From Dallia pectoralis (lineage: Eukaryota; Chordata; Actinopteri; Esociformes; Umbridae), in contig CM055736.1 in assembly GCA_029465975.1 (NCBI GenBank), forward strand, positions 10,790,707-10,854,706: a stretch of DNA of 64,000 bases, read 5' to 3'. Shown here piece after piece: positions 58,336 through 64,000 of the stretch. Each line of letters opens with the position of its first letter. The first letter of the stretch is position 1. The position numbers and the translations under genes were made by a program. Under the pieces are notes generated by a model that did no database searches, was not told the origin of the DNA, and saw only the letters and a program-made list of their open reading frames with translations.

Positions 58336-59534
58336 ACCGGGAGCCAGGAGGGAGTTAATAACCAAAATGTGTTCCAAAACCAAAACACGTCGCCTCTTGG
58401 TCGATCTCAATCTCTAATACAAATTGTCACATTCAGCGGATAAATACAATCGAAACGGCGGATTGCAATATTGACAGAGAACCCAGGGATCCTCCAGGTG
58501 CTTCAAAAACTTCCATGAAAGTGCATTTAGTGTGCAAACTGGGTAAAATGCATGTGCGTATGAGTGCACGCCCGAGTGTGTGTGTGTCTGGGTCTGGGTG
58601 TGCGTCGCATGCAAAAGGGGGAGAAATCAACTTCCTTCCTCACTTTGCCTAGTCTCTTCGGTTGGCTGGGTTTAGCTGGGCGAGCGCAGTAGAGCAGGAA
58701 ATCCAGATTCCCAGCCTATCAGTGAAATAGCACATATTGCTCCCTCGGTCTAAGACGCTCTAATCACCTCACTGCCGAGCGCCAACTCTCCACCATCTTT
58801 ACCGGGCCACAGATTGAGTCCCGGGCCCGAATCGCAGCTCTTTTTATGCGCAATAAAATGATTTCGGTGTTGGCTTTTCCTCCCCTAAACCCGCCGGAGC
58901 TAATGTAAGGTAATGTAAAATAAATATAAACCTGTGCACGTAAGCACCGAAACCGGATTGGATTCTCCAGATGAACGAGACGGAATCAAATAAAATCTAA
59001 ACAAGAACGAGTGTAAACGGGGTAAAAAAAATCAAACCAATTATCTACGCAAACTGCTGTTCTCAGCCGGATGGAAAATGGAAAGAGTGGAGTGTATAAA
59101 GTCTGAAAAGCACGGAGAAAAATGGACTGCTTTCGTCAGTGGTATTAGAGACAAAAAAAGCCCAATCATTTTCATCTCCTTCACTAGTCATTTCCTCTTT
59201 TTCCTAAATAACTTCTCCTATAACTGTCCTATATTTTATCAGAATGTTTAGCCTAATTACTCGGTATCTCAGATCTGGGGTCCCCAGTTACTCCGAGAAC
59301 CAGGGGGATCACGCTGCGGACACATCAAGTTCCCCATAATTAGCCAGACAAATTAACTTGAATTCTTTCTTTTTTCTGACGCTTTAGATTTCCGGGTCCA
59401 TAATTACTACTGTTTAATTAAAAGTCCCAATCAATCTGTTGGATTTCCAACTCTCTATAAAAGACGGAGCAGGAGAAATTAGACCTAAATCCTTTCGCCT
59501 CTCTCTCGCCCCTCACACGCCTCTAACTCCCAAG
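58336..59534. other. Unique sequence
   Basis: A short GT run lies at about 58575-58600. The part 59210-59430 is AT-rich with ATAATTAGCC and TTTAATTAAAAG words. No gene recognised. Confidence 0.5.
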
Positions 59535-60360
59535 CACTTCACACATCCCCCAGCCCACCACCACCCTCCTCCACCCCACCAGCACCACCAACCTCCATCC
59601 CACCATCACCCTTCTCCACACCACCACCCTTCTCCACACCACCACCCTCCACCTCCATCCCACCACCACCACCCTCCTCCACCACACCACCACCCTCCTC
59701 CACACCACCACCACCCTCCACCACCACCACCCTCCTCCACACCACCACTCTCCTCCACACCACCACTCTCCTCCACACCACCACCCTCCCCCACCACACC
59801 ACCACCCTCCACACCACCCTCCACCACCACCACCCTCCTCCACCACACCACCACCCTCCTCCACACCACCACCACCCTCCACACCACCACTCTCCTCCAC
59901 ACCACCACCCTCCACCACCACCACTCTCCTCCATCACCACCACTCTCCTCCACCACCACCGTCCCCCACCACCACCGTCCCCCACCACACCACCACCACC
60001 ACCCTCCTCCACCACACCACCACCCTCCACCTCCATCCCACCACCACCACCACCCTCCTCCACCACACCACCACCCTCCTCCACACCACCACCCTCCTCC
60101 ACCACCACCACCCTCCTCCACACCACCACTCTCCTCCATCACCACCACCGTCCTCCAGCACCACCCTCCCCCACCACACCACCACCCTCCCCCACCACAC
60201 CACCACCACCCTCCTACACACCACCACTCTCCTCCACACCACCACCCTCCTCCACACCACCACCACCCTCCTCCACACCACCACCACCCTCCTCCACACC
60301 ACCACCACTCTCCTCCACCACCACCGTCCCCCACCACACCACCACCACCACCCTCCATAC
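59535..60360. repeat. 820-bp (CCA)n/(CCT)n triplet-rich array
   Basis: Plus strand almost purely C, A and T, built from CACCACCACCCTCCTCCACA-type blocks of varying length. The minus strand is G-rich. A plus frame of 359 codons (59439-60518), rich in Pro, His and Ser, and several Gly/Trp/Val-rich minus frames all arise from the absence of stop triplets in the repeat. None is a credible protein. Confidence 0.96.
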
Positions 60361-61924
60361 ACTTTCTTTACAGCCCACCTCTGATGCCTAAAAAAGACAA
60401 TCCCCTATATTTGGCCGTTCAGCTTTTCACCACAACCCGCACCCCCTCGTCTCTCCCTCTCACCATACCATATAATATAGCACCATTATGTTCTTTAAAA
60501 ACTCATTACGCCGTTTGAAATGAGAATCTCAGGATGGGTGTTTAAAAAAAGTGCCCCTTCTGCATTGTGCCAAGGAGCGAGAGACACATCGAGGGATGTG
60601 GCATGCAATTAAAGAACAGAATGGATTAGTTTTCCTTTTTAAAAGTTATTGAGACACAATGAAGAGAGGCTTTCTCTTTCTCGTCACCCAGCCCCCCCCC
60701 ATCCAGACTCATCATCAGGGCTGATGCCTTTCCTTTAAGCCCTCTTCCTCACTCCCCACTCATAGTGACAGGATGCATTTCACACTGCGGTTGAGGAAGA
60801 AAACCTCTGGCCCCTCCGCTTTTCAAAGTGAGCCAAAGAGAGGATGTCTGACAGGGGCGGAAGACTTTGTAGGCCGCGGTTTTTCGCGGCACAGGCTAGA
60901 GAGGAATTAGCCCAAGACAAACATGTCACGAGAAGGTTTAAGACAAGACATCACATTAGCTCTCTTAAGACCCATTAAGAATGTTCACGGAGAATTGCGA
61001 CACGTGGAACAGTGACAAAATCCGCAAAAGTTTTCAATTGAAAGAACCGAGGAACTCCGAGCTCTGAATTAGCTTCAGTCGACGATGTCTTCAACTCGTG
61101 CTCACACACACTCATGCCACAGGACGTTAACAAGAGGGCCAAAGTGATAGCCTGGTTGCCGTTTCAGTTGGCGGGTCGGGCATGTCGGAAAAACAAATAC
61201 GTTTTCGGTGAAAGACGTCAAGTAACACGTAATGGAATTAACCTTTCATATCTATCTGTCTCCAGATTTGCGAGATTTGCAGTTAGAACCATTGACTACC
61301 TTCTGCCGCGATCTGCTATCGTTCTCGCTAACGCTAAAGCTAACGCGGACGCGGCTGCATAAAAACGTCCCGAGGAATCGCAATTGACTAAATCAAAGAA
61401 GCGCGGCCCGTATGATCCACGGTGTCGCTAATATCGCTCTGCGTAGCCGAGGAACGCGACGCACGGGCTTATGATTAAAAGCCGAGCATATATTAAATTA
61501 AACCATTCACCCGGCCCCTTTAAAAAAAGAGAGAGCGCGAAAAAACCCAGAGACATTAATCGGGCCAGGTGTGTGAAATCGGACGATAATGTGGTTCGTT
61601 TAGAATCTCCCCGGTGCGCCGCGGTTACGTCGCCCCCTAATCCGAACCCGTGCACCGGAAAGCCCCGGCCGGCCTTATCTGCGTTCAGCCCGAATTCAAA
61701 TGATGTCAGTGGGAATGTCGAGGCATCGCCACGGCGACCGGCATAATGGGAACTGGGAGACGACGCTCTAACCCTGGTGGCCTCCCCTATTGTCCGCCGA
61801 TCGCTTTATCTCGTTTAAATACTCCGTCGTTTGAGGCGTGGCACAATGAGGACATGAGGGTATTGGGAAGGTGAGAGAATGGGCTTGAAGATGCGCGGGC
61901 CTACGTTCTCACTTGCACCGCACC
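60361..61924. other. Unique sequence, partly CpG-rich
   Basis: The small hairpin CCGCG-GTTTTT-CGCGG lies at about 60873-60890. CpG density is raised at 61300-61760. No exon recognised. Confidence 0.5.
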
Positions 61925-61953
61925 GCACACACACACAGACACACACACACACC
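61925..61953. repeat. (CA)n microsatellite
   Basis: CA run with one GACAC interruption. Confidence 0.94.
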
Positions 61954-62353
61954 TCCGCCTCCACAACCTCACTCCGCTCTCACGACCACCATACACCATA
62001 GCCGGTCTCCTCCATCACTCCTGCCAGTCCCTTCGCCATGGCAGAGAGACATAATCATTCATGCTGTATCCTAACCAAAACAAAATGGTGCCAACTAGTA
62101 GCTTTTAGTCGTGTTTACACTCTCCCCCCCTCCCCTGGCGGCTCGTGCCGTGGCTGGGTGATTAATTTGGTCCGTGCAGACAGGTAAACACAGGCCTATT
62201 TACAAGGCTTTACCGGCTGCTGTGTATATTCCGAGCGCCACTAAGCTGCGGATAGAATGTCGCCAAAGCCTTCAATCTGTTTATTTATTTTAGTGCTCCT
62301 CGACGTCGGCGGCTGCTGCTGCTGCCGGGTTCCTGGATTCTGACACCGTGTTT
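61954..62353. other. Unique sequence
   Basis: Includes a short (GCT)n patch at about 62312-62325. No gene recognised. Confidence 0.5.
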
Positions 62354-62895
62354 AGAACCTCTGCAGCTCTGTCTTATTCTCTCTGTAGAACCTCTGCAGC
62401 TCTGTCTTATTCTCTCTGTAGAACCTCTGCAGCTCTGTCTTATTCTCTCTGTAGAACCTCTGCAGCTCTGTCTTATTCTCTCTGTAGAACCTCTGCAGCT
62501 CTGTCTTATGCTCTCTGTAGAACCTCTGAAGCTCTGTCTTATGTTCTCTGTAGAACCTCTGAAGCTCTGTCTTATTCTCTCTGTAGAACCTCTGAAGCTC
62601 TGTCTTATGTTCTCTGTAGAACCTCTGCAGCTCTGTCTTATTCTCTCTGTAGAACCTCTGCAGCTCTGTCTTATGCTCTCTGTAGAACCTCTGCAGCTCT
62701 GTCTTATTCTCTCTGTAGAACCTCTGCAGCTCTGTCTTATTCTCTCTGTAGAACCTCTGAAGCTCTGTCTTATCTCTCTGTAGAACCTCTGCAGCTCTGT
62801 CTTATGCTCTCCGTAGAACCTCTGACTCTGTGTCTAGCAATGTTGCTCTGTCTAGAACCTCTGCAGCTCTTTGTCTCTCTGTAGAACCTCGGCAC
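62354..62895. repeat. 33-bp minisatellite, about 14 copies plus decayed tail
   Basis: Unit AGAACCTCTGCAGCTCTGTC plus TTATTCTCTCTGT, regular from 62354 to about 62825 and then increasingly irregular to 62895. Variants are TGCAGC versus TGAAGC and TTATTC versus TTATGC or TTATGTTC. At 33 bases the unit equals 11 codons, giving a 178-codon plus frame with a repeating Cys-Arg-Thr-Ser-Ala-Ala-Leu-Ser-Tyr pattern. That pattern is due to the period. Confidence 0.97.
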
Positions 62896-63149
62896 TTCTT
62901 CATTCTACCCCTGTCCGTCGCACCTCTACAACTGTCTCGAACCTCAAGTCCCCTTCCTCAGGTCCGGCCCAGTGATAGCAGGGTTTAGTTAACGGAGAAC
63001 AGGCGTGTAAGTCACTTGAATTGGCTGTTTGACATTTTGAAGTGTTCTGGACATACATTACATCTCCACCCTCCCTGTCCCTCCCAGCTGTAGGTGCTGA
63101 CAGAGTGGAGGAATGGCAGTTACAATGTAGCTTAAGAAGCACCGCGTGA
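62896..63149. other. Unique sequence
   Basis: No feature recognised. Confidence 0.5.
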
Positions 63150-63174
63150 TACACACACACACACACACACACAC
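63150..63174. repeat. (AC)n microsatellite
   Basis: Pure AC run. Confidence 0.96.
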
Positions 63175-64000
63175 GCCAGGAGACGAGATGTTTCCGCAGC
63201 ACGCACGTGTCACCTGACTGGAGGAAGAGCGGCGACACCAGGGCCATGGATACAAACCAACACGAGCGTGTGCACCTCAAACACACCAACGTCAAATCCC
63301 ACGTTATCAGGCACAGGGAAACAAACAGCAGGTTCCTGAACATGTCATCCAGAACCCCCCATACACACCCATACCATACCTGGCATTCCTCTGTGCTATT
63401 CAGCAGCCCCACCCTAACGCCTGTACCTCCAGGTGATAATACAGGTGAGATTTACACCTCAAAAGACTATAAAGGCATTGACAGACCTTCACTCTGCCCC
63501 TGCTCCCCGGGGCCTTTCTGACTGCTCAGAACTCAAAGGTTCTGAAAGGATTGTTAATTGGACAATTAATGGCTACAACCGTAAAATTAGTAACAGTACA
63601 AATGAACTGAGCAAAATAATGTTAGAGACATATTCGCAAAGTGCCTCGTTCAATGGGAAGGGCGATACAGCTTGTTGAATACCTGCTGCTGATTGGTTGA
63701 CAGTGAGTTCTAGAATACAAAACATAAAAAAAAAAATCGAAGAACATCAAAATATACCGTTTGTATATCAAACAGAGCAACCCCCCAAAAAAATAAGAAA
63801 GCAGGAATACATTCCGAATATATGTAAAATATATTAAACACAATTTCTACGAGTAAATGTATTCTCCTAATGAACATGACATTGGTGTTTATCCCAGATA
63901 TATTTTTTCACTTATTGTCATCGCATCAATACCAAGGCTCGCTTGGACAAAACAAATCTCAGTAGAACAAGACACTTGAATGATCTCCGAAGGATACAAT
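63175..64000. other. Unique sequence to the window end
   Basis: Contains the palindrome TTAATTG-GA-CAATTAA at 63554-63569 and an A-run near 63726-63736. No exon recognised. Confidence 0.5.

Noticed and set aside
59439..60518. 359-codon Pro/His-rich open frame
   Set aside because: The frame coincides with a CCA/CCT array; only short unique ends flank it and they show no recognisable domain or splice structure.
62348..62884. 178-codon frame with a Cys-Arg-Thr-Ser-Ala-Ala-Leu pattern
   Set aside because: Caused by a 33-bp minisatellite, 11 codons per unit.

Overview
The window reads as vertebrate, most likely ray-finned-fish (teleost), non-coding DNA. Three things suggest this. (CA)n/(GT)n microsatellites are very dense. 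A Tc1-like transposon remnant of a kind I associate with teleosts lies on the minus strand (45024-46409), with further Tc1-like and L1-like fragments. There are no compact genes or operons. A salmonid or pike-like source would fit the Tc1 family as I remember it, but the sequence cannot prove the species. I found no convincing host protein-coding exon, tRNA, rRNA or CRISPR array. Nearly all long open frames are by-products of tandem repeats whose unit is a multiple of 3, or of repeats lacking stop triplets.

Layout. 1-9290: unique sequence broken by CA/GT, GA and CT microsatellites, a 59-bp triplication (4221-4396) and a CpG-rich patch (4735-4870). 9291-14516: three large minisatellites (45, 23 and 48 bp units). 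14517-21777: mostly unique, with a G-rich purine tract and a 34-bp repeat. 21778-23990: a perfect hairpin, an L1-like reverse transcriptase remnant and a hairpin-forming 35-bp minisatellite. 24000-29280: unique sequence plus a 28-bp polypurine array. 29285-31596: two degraded Tc1-like elements. 32355-33470: a 1.1-kb triplet-based array. 34499-34998: a 500-N assembly gap directly after a CA repeat. 36177-37487: a perfect 10-bp array and a 16-bp array carrying CCCTAAA. 45024-46409: the best-preserved Tc1-like copy, with both terminal inverted repeats and a TA duplication. 46410-51563: CpG-rich, then AT-rich unique DNA with a foldback-like inverted repeat. 51631-62895: a second cluster of minisatellites (26, 14-16, 44, 22, 42/37, 14, 20, triplet and 33 bp), including a real higher-order repeat of 158 bp. 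62896-64000: unique.

No genes act together here. The main biology is repeat turnover. About 20 separate arrays with units of 10 bp or more, or composite triplets, cover roughly 8.5 kb, about 13% of the known bases. Between them are unique stretches that might hold conserved regulatory elements, for example two paired-class homeodomain P3-type palindromes at 6527 and 37841, but conservation cannot be judged from one sequence. I found no previously undescribed system. The features most worth checking are the higher-order repeat, the unusually dense minisatellite clusters, the CCCTAAA-bearing array and the near-complete Tc1 copy.
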